The notes under the pieces are model-generated. The model was not told the DNA's origin. It saw only the letters and a program-made list of their open reading frames with translations, and ran no database searches. The position numbers and the translations under genes were made by a program. DNA of 64,000 nucleotides from Polyangiaceae bacterium (GTDB lineage Bacteria > Myxococcota_A > Polyangia > Polyangiales > Polyangiaceae). Each line of letters opens with the position of its first letter. Positions within the stretch are counted from its first letter, which is position 1. Positions 55,037 through 63,700 of this stretch are shown here, piece after piece. Location of the stretch: the NCBI GenBank assembly GCA_025353725.1, contig JANXOF010000036.1:95142-159141 (forward strand), given 5' to 3'.

Positions 55037-55492
55037 CTACTGCTGCGCCCCGGGCGCGCGCGCTCCTAGCCAGCGGATGAGGCCCTCTAGCGCCAGAACA
55101 TAGCTGTCGCCACCGAAGCCGCTCACTTTACCGATGCATGCCGCTGCGACCTTCGACGTATGCCGAAAGGACTCACGCGCTTCGGGATTCGACAGATGAA
55201 CCTCGACACACGGCAAGTTGACGGCCTTCAGCGCGTCGAAGAGCGCAATTGACGTGTGCGTAAAGGCCCCCGCATTGAGGAGAATGCCCTCGAAAGCGCC
55301 GCGTGCCGCGCCCAAGGCATCGAGAAGAGCGCCCTCGTGGTTCGACTGGAACGCTTGAAGCGATGCGCCGAGTGCAGCCGCGCGTTCCTTGAGGCGCGCG
55401 TGAATCTGGTCGAGTGTCTCGCTGCCGTAGACGTCGGGCTGCCGCGTCCCGAGAAGCTGTAAGTTCGGGCCGGAAAGGACGAGGACTCTCAC
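55037..55492 (-). CDS. aroQ: 3-Dehydroquinate dehydratase, type II
   Basis: Third step of the shikimate pathway. The 151-residue protein starts [20 protein letters not shown], with catalytic Tyr in DVYGSETL. The substrate-binding [28 protein letters not shown] and [20 protein letters not shown] are all present. The usual N-L-N-L-L-G reads N-L-Q-L-L-G, a mild change. On the same strand as accB/accC and upstream of them. From memory, aroQ-accB-accC is a common gene order. Confidence 0.95.
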   Translation of the reverse strand: MRVLVLSGPNLQLLGTRQPDVYGSETLDQIHARLKERAAALGASLQAFQSNHEGALLDALGAARGAFEGILLNAGAFTHTSIALFDALKAVNLPCVEVHLSNPEARESFRHTSKVAAACIGKVSGFGGDSYVLALEGLIRWLGARAPGAQQ

Positions 55493-55512
55493 GTTCGCCG
55501 CGCGTTTGAAGC

Positions 55513-55872
55513 TCAGACGAGCTCGGCGAGCAGCTTCGGAGCCGCTGTTCGCATGAGATACCTGCCGCGACCGAAATTCCCCTCCGGCTTCATCGCCAGC
55601 GCGAGAAAGTACGTGTCCCCGAGGGTCCGAATGAGCGTGATGAGGTGGTCAGAGCCCACCGCTATCTCCTTGGCCTCGCCCGCGTCGAGCATCGAAGACG
55701 CGCGCCGGATGGAGCCAATCACGACGCTGAATTCGATCCCGATCGTGTGGATGTCGAAGGGCGAGCCCTCCTTCGCGTAGCTCTCGAGAGCAATTCCGTT
55801 CGAATCCATCAGGAGCCCCGCGAGACCGCCCTCGGTCCCCTCGACCAGCTGCTGGAGCGCCTCTTTGAACAT
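55513..55872 (-). CDS. Roadblock/LC7 domain protein
   Basis: A 119-residue cytoplasmic protein with the roadblock/LC7 fold pattern: a first helix (MFKEALQQLVEGTEGGLAGL), strands (LLMDSNGIALESYAKEG), a second helix (GIEFSVVIGSIRRASSMLDA), and a final strand pair (HLITLIRTLGDTYFLALAMK). In bacteria such proteins, such as MglB, regulate small GTPases in polarity. No GTPase gene is adjacent, so its partner is unknown. It lies divergently upstream of the aconitase-like gene. Confidence 0.85.
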   Translation of the reverse strand: MFKEALQQLVEGTEGGLAGLLMDSNGIALESYAKEGSPFDIHTIGIEFSVVIGSIRRASSMLDAGEAKEIAVGSDHLITLIRTLGDTYFLALAMKPEGNFGRGRYLMRTAAPKLLAELV

Positions 55873-56034
55873 AATCCGAGCTTAAAGGGCTTGCGAACGA
55901 CGCGTCAACAACGCATCGCGCTCAAAACGAGGGCCGCGCGAATTCGTTGGTGAATCCAGGTCTTGACCCTTCTAGGGGCGAACGTTTAGGGTCCAACTAA
56001 GATGCGCGCGCGAGCAGGGGATCCGCCCCGCACG
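55873..56034. other. Divergent intergenic region between the roadblock gene and the aconitase-like gene
   Basis: About 160 bases that should hold both promoters. A plus-strand start at 56002 would extend the aconitase-like protein by 11 residues. No operator was recognised. Confidence 0.35.
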
Positions 56035-57948
56035 ATGGCCCAGAAGATTCTGGCCGGAAGATGTAACGACCCGACCCTCTCGGGGGATGTGGTCCTGGTA
56101 AAAGTCGACCAAATTGTGCTCGCCCGCGCGCCTCTCCGCGCCGTGGCCGAAGCACGGGAGGCAGGTCTTAAAAAGACGAGCGCCGAAGTCGCTATTATTT
56201 ACGACACCGTCGCCGCGACGAGCCCTGCGTCAAGGCTACGGAGTGAGGACGTGCAGGCAGCGACCGCTGACGTGCTCGCGCACGACATCATTATTGGTCG
56301 GCCAGGCGTGGGTTTCGCGGCTCCCGTACACCTTGAGCGTTTCGCAAGCCCCGCGCGCCTCTGTGTCACCGACGAACCGCGCCTCGCGAGCGTCGGCGGC
56401 ATCGGAATGCTCACGCTCGTCGTTTCCCCGGGCATGCTGGGTCAGGCGCTTGCCCAGGGGTCGATTCACATGCGCCCGCCGCGCAGCGTTCAGGTGCTTC
56501 TTTCTGGTCGGACGCGGCCTTTCGTGTGTGCCCGTGACATCGCGCTCGAGCTGATTCGGCGAGGTCTCGGCGAGGCCGTGACGCGCATCGAGGCGGCGCA
56601 CCAAGCGCCGGTGGTGATCGAGTTTGCCGGCCCCTCGGCGCGTCTTTTGTCGGTGCCTGAGCGTGCCGTGCTCGCCGGTCTTGCGCCTCAACTCGGCGCG
56701 GCAGGGGCTCTTTTTGTGAGCGACGAGCGGACCGAGGTCTTCCTTCGCGATCAACGTCGCTCAAAAGCGCACCGCGCGCTCGTTCCCGACGCGGGCGCCC
56801 CGTGCGACGAGGTCCTCAACGTCGACCTCGGCGCGGTCGACCCGCTCTATATGGACGAGACCGGTGCCGTCCGCGGCATTCGTGACTTGAACGGTAAGCC
56901 TGTTTCGCAGGTCATTCTGGGCGGCGATAGCGGGGTGACGTTGCGCGACCTCTTTGCTGCGGCCGCGTTACTCAAGTCGAAACGTGTTCCGGCGCGCGTC
57001 GAGTTCCTGGTCGCGATTCCTTCGCGTCAGATGCTCGAGGTTCTTGCCGGGAGCGGCGCGCTGACCGATCTCATCGCGACAGGCGCACGTCTCATTGAGC
57101 CCGACGCCCGCGTGATGTCCGGCGAACTTTACCCGCCCTCGGCGACAGGGCTGAGCGCACGGACGCACGATCTCGAGCCAAGCGTGACGATGCCTCGCAA
57201 CGTCGCGATCGCTTCGGCCGAGACCCTCGCATATGCCGTCGCCACGGGCGAAATGGGCGATCCGCGCACGTTCAAGCGCCCGGTTCGCGTGACGATACCG
57301 CGCGCGCTCCCGACCGATGACGTCCTCGTGGTTCGCGACCGGAAGAGCACGCTAGAGGCGGGAAAGAAGGGCGTAACCCTTGCCGGTCTCGCTCCGACGC
57401 CACCTACGCCGTGGAAGGGTGCGCTTACCCTCGACCTTGTTGAGGGCCCGAGTAAGCTCATTCATGGCAAGGGCTCCGTGGCTCCTCAGGGGAACCCGAT
57501 AGCCTTGGTCTGCCTAACGCTTGAAGAGGTGCGTGAGGTCACGGCTCGTGCTGTAGAGCTCGCGCCGGGCGTTCGCGCTGTCCTTGCGCCATTCCTGCCA
57601 AGCGGTGCGGTGGCCGTTTTCAGTGGGCTCGGCATCGCGGCTCTCCAAGTGGATGCAGAAGCCGCGAAAGTGCTGAAAGAGCACCGAACGCTTGCTCTTC
57701 CTGCTTCCACCGCTTTCGTGGGTCGTACTCCGGTGTCGTGTTCCGTCAGCGGTTCTGCGGGCAGTGTCGGAGGGAGCACGGCGGGAGCCGTCCCGGCGCC
57801 GAAGTCTGCGCAAAAGCTCGACCAAAAGCTCGACAACAAGCTCGACCATAAAGTGGACCTTACCTGGCTGGCCCTGGGACCTGAGCGCGCATGGGCGGTG
57901 GCCGGAACGTCGCGACCGACAGCACCCGCACCGCGGACGCGCGGTTAG
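56035..57948 (+). CDS. Aconitase/LeuC-like protein without Fe-S cysteines
   Basis: A 637-residue protein from ATG 56035 (MAQKILAGRCNDPTLSGDVV), the classic N-terminus of the aconitase family; 56002 is an alternative start. The fold is followed for about 410 residues, but catalytic positions are altered. The D-S-H-T site reads VTDEPRLASVGGIG (111-124). The first Fe-S cysteine region (I-G-S-C-T-N-G) reads VILGGDSGVTLRDL (293-306). The G-C-x-x-C site reads LIEPDARVMSG (353-363), and the R-N-F-x-G-R site reads SARTHDLEP. All three cluster ligands are lost. The frame is intact, so it is probably a non-enzymatic paralogue. It ends with a 4-residue repeat tract. Confidence 0.8.
   Translation: MAQKILAGRCNDPTLSGDVVLVKVDQIVLARAPLRAVAEAREAGLKKTSAEVAIIYDTVAATSPASRLRSEDVQAATADVLAHDIIIGRPGVGFAAPVHLERFASPARLCVTDEPRLASVGGIGMLTLVVSPGMLGQALAQGSIHMRPPRSVQVLLSGRTRPFVCARDIALELIRRGLGEAVTRIEAAHQAPVVIEFAGPSARLLSVPERAVLAGLAPQLGAAGALFVSDERTEVFLRDQRRSKAHRALVPDAGAPCDEVLNVDLGAVDPLYMDETGAVRGIRDLNGKPVSQVILGGDSGVTLRDLFAAAALLKSKRVPARVEFLVAIPSRQMLEVLAGSGALTDLIATGARLIEPDARVMSGELYPPSATGLSARTHDLEPSVTMPRNVAIASAETLAYAVATGEMGDPRTFKRPVRVTIPRALPTDDVLVVRDRKSTLEAGKKGVTLAGLAPTPPTPWKGALTLDLVEGPSKLIHGKGSVAPQGNPIALVCLTLEEVREVTARAVELAPGVRAVLAPFLPSGAVAVFSGLGIAALQVDAEAAKVLKEHRTLALPASTAFVGRTPVSCSVSGSAGSVGGSTAGAVPAPKSAQKLDQKLDNKLDHKVDLTWLALGPERAWAVAGTSRPTAPAPRTRG
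57811..57858. repeat. Four imperfect 12-bp tandem repeats in the aconitase-like gene
   Basis: The unit resembles CAAAAGCTCGAC and codes Q-K-L-D, Q-K-L-D, N-K-L-D and H-K-V-D in turn. The tract forms a short charged helix near the C-terminus of the aconitase-like protein. The first two units are identical and the last two have diverged. Confidence 0.9.
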
Positions 57949-57988
57949 CGCTGACGTTTTCGAACTTCTCCCTTATCGTGACAAGCCA

Positions 57989-59329
57989 ATGTCGAAAGGG
58001 CGTCTCACCCGTCAGGAGTTGAGCTGGCTGTTGGCGCAGGAGGCTCAAAACGCCGCCGAGCGCCTTCGAGTCGGCGTCAAGGTGTTGCGAACGCAAGCAC
58101 CGCCGCCACTCGACGTCGTGATTCACGAAGATCCCTCACATCACGTGGACGCGTCCCTCGACGCGCTCGACGACGTGATGAAAATGCTTTCGAGCCTCAA
58201 TCAAAGGCAAAGCAGCTCGCACCAAGCGGTGCCCTCGCGGCGAGGCCGCATCGACATGGCCGCGCTCATCGTCGAGGTCGCGCCCGATGCTCGCGTATCG
58301 ATTGAACCTGGCAGCGGAACCGAAGTGTACGGTGACGAGTCCGATTTTCGCCGAATGCTCCAGGTGCTGATCGGTCATGGCACCGGTGAGGGGGCTTCGG
58401 TCACCGTGCGACGCGACGGCGACGATGTGCGCATCTCGACCACGCTTGGACCGGATAGTTCGCCCACGGCCGCCACCGAGCGGGCTTGGCTAAGCCGGAT
58501 GACCGTCCGCTACGGCGGGCGGCATGACTTTCAAGGGGGCAACGAGACCTTGGTGCTGCCCGCGGAGGCCGCGGCCGAGCGAAGCGAACGCGACGCTTTG
58601 CGGAAGGAACTCGATGAAGCTCGCGCGCAAGGCGAGGTCTACGCGCGCGAGCTCGCGGCGGTTTTCGAGCGGGGTGAGGAGGTCGTCGCGCTGTCTTCGA
58701 TGCCCCCCGCGTCGCTGTCGCCGAGTCGACTTGCGGCCGAGCGATTCAGTTCGCTTACGAAGGTCTGCGCAGCCGTTGCGTCCGAGTTGGTTCTCGCCGT
58801 TGGTCAGGCTTCGCACGCGGCTCCGGCGCGCGACTTGGTCGGACTTCTTGCAAGTCTAGAGGCCATCCGCAGTTTGGCCGTTCACGAGCTCGAGACCGAG
58901 GTGGACCTCGTCGACGTGGCTCGCGCGGTCGCGAGGGATCTCGAGGCCGAGCGCGCGGCAGACGCACGTTCTTCTCGGGCGACCGTGCTTTTAAATGTTC
59001 CCGCCGCGGCACGTGTCTACGTTCGCAGCCGCGCGAAAGGCACGCTGGCTCTTGTCCGAGAGCTTGTTCGACATGCGGTCACGGCCTCACCGAAAGGCTC
59101 CAACGTGGAACTCACGGTCGTCGGCGCGGCGGATGGCGCCCGCTTCGAGGTCCTGGCGGCCGCACCGTCGCCCTTTTATCTAGCCGCGGCGCTTGCCGAC
59201 TCGATCGGCGCGGACTTTTCGGTCGAACAGGGCGCCTCTGCGGTTCAAGGAGAGGCGGGGCCGAGTCGACCCGGCGCGACGGGGGCGCGGGCGATCCTCC
59301 TATTCCGCAAGGCCTCACTGAGCGACTGA
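57989..59329 (+). CDS. Degenerate sensor-kinase-like protein with two GHKL-type regions
   Basis: The start is ATG 57989 (MSKGRLTRQELSWLLAQEAQ). The 446-residue soluble protein begins with helices like a dimerisation domain (HHVDASLDALDDVMKMLSSL). An ATPase-like region follows, in which GDESDFRRMLQVLIGH and RMTVRYGGRHDFQGGNETLV echo the N-box and final strand of histidine kinases. A coiled coil links it to a second such region (YVRSRAKGTLALVRELVRHA, ending ARAILLFRKA). Clear D-x-G-x-G glycine boxes and a phosphorylatable His motif were not found, so it may be a scaffold rather than a kinase. A response regulator follows directly. Confidence 0.6.
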   Translation: MSKGRLTRQELSWLLAQEAQNAAERLRVGVKVLRTQAPPPLDVVIHEDPSHHVDASLDALDDVMKMLSSLNQRQSSSHQAVPSRRGRIDMAALIVEVAPDARVSIEPGSGTEVYGDESDFRRMLQVLIGHGTGEGASVTVRRDGDDVRISTTLGPDSSPTAATERAWLSRMTVRYGGRHDFQGGNETLVLPAEAAAERSERDALRKELDEARAQGEVYARELAAVFERGEEVVALSSMPPASLSPSRLAAERFSSLTKVCAAVASELVLAVGQASHAAPARDLVGLLASLEAIRSLAVHELETEVDLVDVARAVARDLEAERAADARSSRATVLLNVPAAARVYVRSRAKGTLALVRELVRHAVTASPKGSNVELTVVGAADGARFEVLAAAPSPFYLAAALADSIGADFSVEQGASAVQGEAGPSRPGATGARAILLFRKASLSD

Positions 59330-59365
59330 CCCGTCGGCAAGGGCCGGTGCTAAGCTCTGGCTACG

Positions 59366-59749
59366 TTGCGCGTACTCATCATCGAAGATTCCGACTCGAT
59401 TTGTCGCATGATTCAAGCTCTCGTCGCGGCGAGAGGCTTCGATGTTCGCAGTGCCGGGACGGGCGCGCGCGGCCTTGAAGAGGCCTATGTTTGGAGCCCC
59501 GATGTCATTCTTCTCGATATCCATCTCCCCGGTGCATACGACGGCTTCGAGGTCTGCGCGAAGCTCCGCGAAACGGACGCCACGAAGGCCACCCCCGTCA
59601 TCATTTTGAGCGCGACGAGCGGCGATGACATCAAAGAACGCGCAATCGCGTGCGGGGCGAATGCCTTTTACGATAAACCGTTTAGTCCGCTCGCTCTCCT
59701 GAAGGAGATCGAAGGATTTGCCAAAATTCATGCCTGCGCTCAGCGATAG
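59366..59749 (+). CDS. Single-domain response regulator (CheY-like)
   Basis: It starts with TTG 59366. The 127-residue receiver domain has the acidic pair Glu6/Asp7 (LIIEDSDSICR), the phosphoacceptor Asp in PDVILLDIHLPG, a conserved Ser (IILSATSG) and the Lys of the K-P-F motif (FYDKPFSPLALL). There is no output domain, so it acts by protein contact. It lies 36 bases after the degenerate kinase-like gene and is probably co-transcribed with it and the aconitase-like gene. Confidence 0.92.
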   Translation: MRVLIIEDSDSICRMIQALVAARGFDVRSAGTGARGLEEAYVWSPDVILLDIHLPGAYDGFEVCAKLRETDATKATPVIILSATSGDDIKERAIACGANAFYDKPFSPLALLKEIEGFAKIHACAQR

Positions 59750-59914
59750 CGGCGGCTCTCGACACTTCAAGACCGGTATGAACGAACACGCCAACCTCCG
59801 TTACTTGCAGCATCGAGAGAGGACTGCGCGCGTGCACGAGCAAACCGCTTCCCTTGTACGCTCGTTGGCTGTCGCCGCACTTCCTCGCGGGTAGGCGTCA
59901 GCAACAACATCCTC
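59750..59914. other. Short region before the broken gene
   Basis: 165 bases with no independent gene. The last part (from about 59850) is in frame with the following fragment (reading RVGVSNNILVSRDVTTW), so the fragment may begin here without a clear start codon. Confidence 0.3.
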
Positions 59915-60337
59915 GTGAGTCGCGACGTGACGACCTGGCGAACATGGGTGCTGCGGTCGATGTCTCAGACGCTGGACGTTCGGGGGGCCGCGTTCGGACT
60001 CGGCCGATGGGTCCTTATCACGGCCGATCCAACTTCGTATTTCACATCGCGAGAGGACTGGAATCCCGACGCTTGCACGGGAACCGCGTGGCTTGAGAAA
60101 ACTTTGGTCGGCGACCGTCACGCACTCACCGCGGTGGCCTTTGCGGGGAACCAATTCCTCGCCGGTGGCACCGACATCCACGGTCGACTCGCCTTCGCGC
60201 GCAGCGTGGAAGGTCAAACCTGGTCCTGGTCGGTCGCGTCGTCGCCGTTCGAGTCGATCCATGCTTCGACTCACTGGACCCACATCGCGAAACCAAGTGC
60301 CAGCGGCACATCCGGATCGTCGCTCAACGCATCGTGA
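59915..60337 (+). pseudogene. 5' fragment of a broken exported-protein gene (beta-propeller-like)
   Basis: A 140-codon frame without a signal peptide or good start. The text has a repeat style found in BNR/propeller proteins, such as RGAAFGLGRWVLITADPTSY followed by LTAVAFAGNQFLAGGTDIHG and ARSVEGQTWSW. The frame ends at 60337 just as a second frame (60334-60738) takes over with text that does not look like a fresh N-terminus. The likeliest reading is one ancestral gene broken by a frameshift near 60300 and lacking its beginning. Confidence 0.45.
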
Positions 60338-60738
60338 CGTCGGAGGACGGTTCCGCTCAGTTCGCGGGTCAGGCCGTTTCCTTATTTTACCCGCTCGATG
60401 ACGCTGCGTTCGTGACGTTTCTTCAACGTCTACGTGAGCTCAAGAAGGACAACGTTGGTAACCCTCCGCTTGCTATTCATCCGGTGATGGACCGTGAGGG
60501 GCTCGACGGCCCCTGGGCCCGCCGTTTCAAGACCCTGCTGCTCAGCACGGTCGACTCGAGCAAGTTGTCGAAGGTGACGTTCATGGCGACGGGTCGGTCC
60601 GATGGCGTCTCTTCGGTCGGAGCAAACGCGAATGGCTCGACGCTTCCCGATAGCGGGCACTCCTCCATCCCGAAGGCGAAGAGTCCCGCAGAGGTCGCTC
60701 CGTGGCGGCTACTGCGTGCAGCTTCCCTGGAGGCCTGA
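60334..60738 (+). pseudogene. 3' fragment of the broken gene
   Basis: The frame is open upstream of GTG 60334 (reading HIRIVAQRIVTSEDG). The fragment codes FYPLDDAAFVTFLQRLRELK, then NPPLAIHPVMDREGLDGPWA and LSKVTFMATGRSD. From memory this resembles the C-terminal half of secreted Polyangiales proteins of unknown function. It lacks an N-terminus, signal peptide and ribosome-binding site. Its end overlaps the convergent RCC1 gene by 30 bases. Confidence 0.45.
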
Positions 60739-63700
60739 GCGCTTCACGCGCGTGGTCACGATCGCGCTGGCGTCGGGCTGGAACCGGATGGCTGTGGCGA
60801 GTTGCAAGGCCTTGTGAAGCCCGGAGACGCCCGGGGCGGCGAGCAGGCCGTTCGTGTAGGTCGTGAGCGCGCTGCTGACCGATGTAAAGTACGCAGACCC
60901 ACCGTGCAGCGTCGCGTAATCGGGGACTACGAACATGTACGGCGAGTGAGCGTTCGGCGCGTCCATCAGCGTTGCGGTACACAAAGGCGCAGGGCCGGTC
61001 GGAACGAGGCTTACGTTGACGGGCGCGGCGCCGTACCAGCCGTTGATGCAGCCGTCCTTACGGCCGAGGAGGTAGCTCTTCGCGCCAAGGTAGAACTGGT
61101 ACATGCCCTTGAGGTAGTCGCTCTTGTGGGTGCCGTTGTCGCCGCAAGCCCAGAGCTTATTTCCGGCCTGTTGGTCCGCTTCGGTCATCGTGTAGCTCGT
61201 CGTCGCGAGGCAGGCTTGGACGTGCCTGTTGTACTGCTCGATAAACATCGCCGCGGCGGTCGCGAGCGGGTCGTAGGTGACCATGAGGGCGGGGTCGCCG
61301 GTGGTCGCGTTCGCGAGGCTGTAGGCGATGGGCATCACGTGGCCGGAGACGGGGCCCGTGCCGCCTAAGAACTTCTGGACGAGAACGCTGCCCTGGGCGT
61401 TGACGAGCGTGCCTTGCATGTAGGCCGCGGGGGTCTGGAGGAAGTTGACCTTGTTACCGGTCACGCCGGTGCCGAGCGTCCCGTTGTTGTTGCTGCCCCA
61501 GCACTTCACGGCGCTCGTGGTGCTGTCGACGCCGCACGTGTGGCGGTGGCCCACGGTGATCGACGAGAAGCCTCCGGGCACGAGCACGGGCGCAAATCGG
61601 TTCGTGGTGGAGCTGTCTCCGAGCTGGCCGAAAGCGTTCTGGCCCCAGCAATAGACCGCGTTCGTCGAGGTGCGGGCGCAGGTGTGGCTGCCGTAAGCGT
61701 TGCTCTTAATGTCGACGACCGCGCCCGCCGGAAGGCCTGCCACCTTGAGGGGCGTGCTGCTCTGCGTGGTCGACGCCGGCGCGCCGAGCTCGCCGTGCGC
61801 GTTGGTTCCCCAGCAATACACGTCGCCCCCGACGACGGCGCAGGTGTTGACGAAGCCGGCCGAAACCTTCGTGGCCACCCCTGTCAGTCCTGCTTTCCCC
61901 GGACCGTTCGAAGCCCAGTCGCCGGGGGGGAGGTCGTAGCCGAGATCGCCTTGGCTGCCGTCGCCCCAGCACCAGACCTCGCCGTTCGACTTGACAGCGC
62001 ACGCGTGGGTGTAACCCATCGCCATGTCCACGACGGTGGTGCCCGCCGGGAAGACCGAGACCGGACTCGGCGAGTCCGTCACTGTACCGTTGCCGACTTG
62101 GCCGGACCAGTTTGTGCCCCAGCAGCTGACCCCGCCGTTTCCGGAGAGACGCGCACACACGGAAACCCCTTTTCGAACGTCGACGGCCGTGGTGATTCCC
62201 GTCGCGGTGGCGGCAGCATCCCACGAGTCTGCGGCCCCGCCCGTAGTTCCGTTGCCGTAGGTACCCGCGCCGTTGTGTCCCCAACACCGAACCGCCCCCC
62301 CCACGACGGCACACCCGCCGTCGATATGATAACTTACGGCCGTGGCGCCGGTGGTGAGATTGGCGATGGGCGCAGGTGTGGGATTCGGGTAGCCGAGGGG
62401 GCCGTACCAGCTTTGGTCACGCCCCCAACACTTGACCGCCCCGGAGTAGAGCCCGCACGTGACGTCGTAACCTGCAGACACCGACGACGGAGCTACGCCA
62501 GCAAGGGTCGCGGCCGTGGCGGCGACGGGAGCGGTCGCAATCTCCGAGGTGTCTACGCCCAGAACGCCGCCCTCGTTGCTCCCGGTGCACTTGACCGAAC
62601 CGTCGTTCATGCGCGCGCAGAGGTTGCCAGAGCCGATGGCGAGCGACTGCACCCCGCTCGCAATCGTGGTCACGGGGGTGGCCGAGCTCCAGTAGGAGTT
62701 GCTCGCCAGCTCGCCGGAGTTGTTTCCGCCCCAGCATCGAGCCGAGCCATCGATCATGACCGCGCACGCGGTGTGGTCCGGCCCCATCACCACGGAAGCT
62801 GCTTTGGCGCTCCCGAGGCCCGTAATACCAACGACCGTGGCCGGCACGAAGCGATCCACGAAGTCGCCGGTGCCGAGATTTCCGTCGTAGTTCAAGCCCC
62901 AGCACTGGACGGCGCCCGAGCGAAGCAGGGCACACATGTTCTGCCAGCCCGCGCCCGTAATCGCCACGGCGGTGCTGATGTTGGCGACGGGCGCCGGGGT
63001 GTACCGCCCGGTCGTCGTCCCATCGCCGAGGCCTCCGTCGTTTACTCCAAAGCAACTTACGCTGCCCGAGCTGAGAAGGGCGCAGGTGCTGTGATGGCCC
63101 TTCGCGACCGCCACGGCAGTGGCGATGCCTGGGACCGTGGTGGGAAAGTACGTATTGTACGTCGGATTATTCGGGTCGATTCCGAGGCTGCCACCGTACG
63201 CGTTTCCCCAGCACTGCATCGCGCCCGACGCGAGCACGGCGCACGTCGCTTCGTCGTCCGTGCTGATGTCCGACGCTGCGCCGCTGAGAGCGACCAGCGT
63301 CGGCGTCGCCGCCGAGGCGGTTCCTATGCCGAGTTGGCCGAAGTCGTTGTTGCCCCAGCAGTAGACGCTGCCCGCCTCCGTCAGCGCGCATGTGTGTCCC
63401 GCTGCGGCGGTAAGCGTCTTGACGTTCGCGAGGCCTGGGACATCCACCGGCGTGTACGAGCTAGTCTGCGAACTGTTGCCAAGCCTGAAGTCGAGGTTCG
63501 ACCCCCAGCACTGCACGCCGCCGCCAATCTTAACCGCGCAGATGTGCGATTCGCCCTTGGCCATGGAAAGCTCCGGACCGGGGAGCGCGAGGGCGCCCTG
63601 AAGCCGCGCCGCCCGGTCGCTGTCTGACGTGACCGCGCTTGGCCACTGACCTGCGTGGTCGAGGTAGAGCGTACCCGCCGGGTTGGGGCGCCAGTCGGCG

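Noticed and set aside
61414..63627. Long plus-strand open frame (737 codons) opposite the RCC1 gene
   Set aside because: Antisense to repeated, cysteine-bearing RCC1 codons. Its own repeats only mirror the RCC1 repeats.
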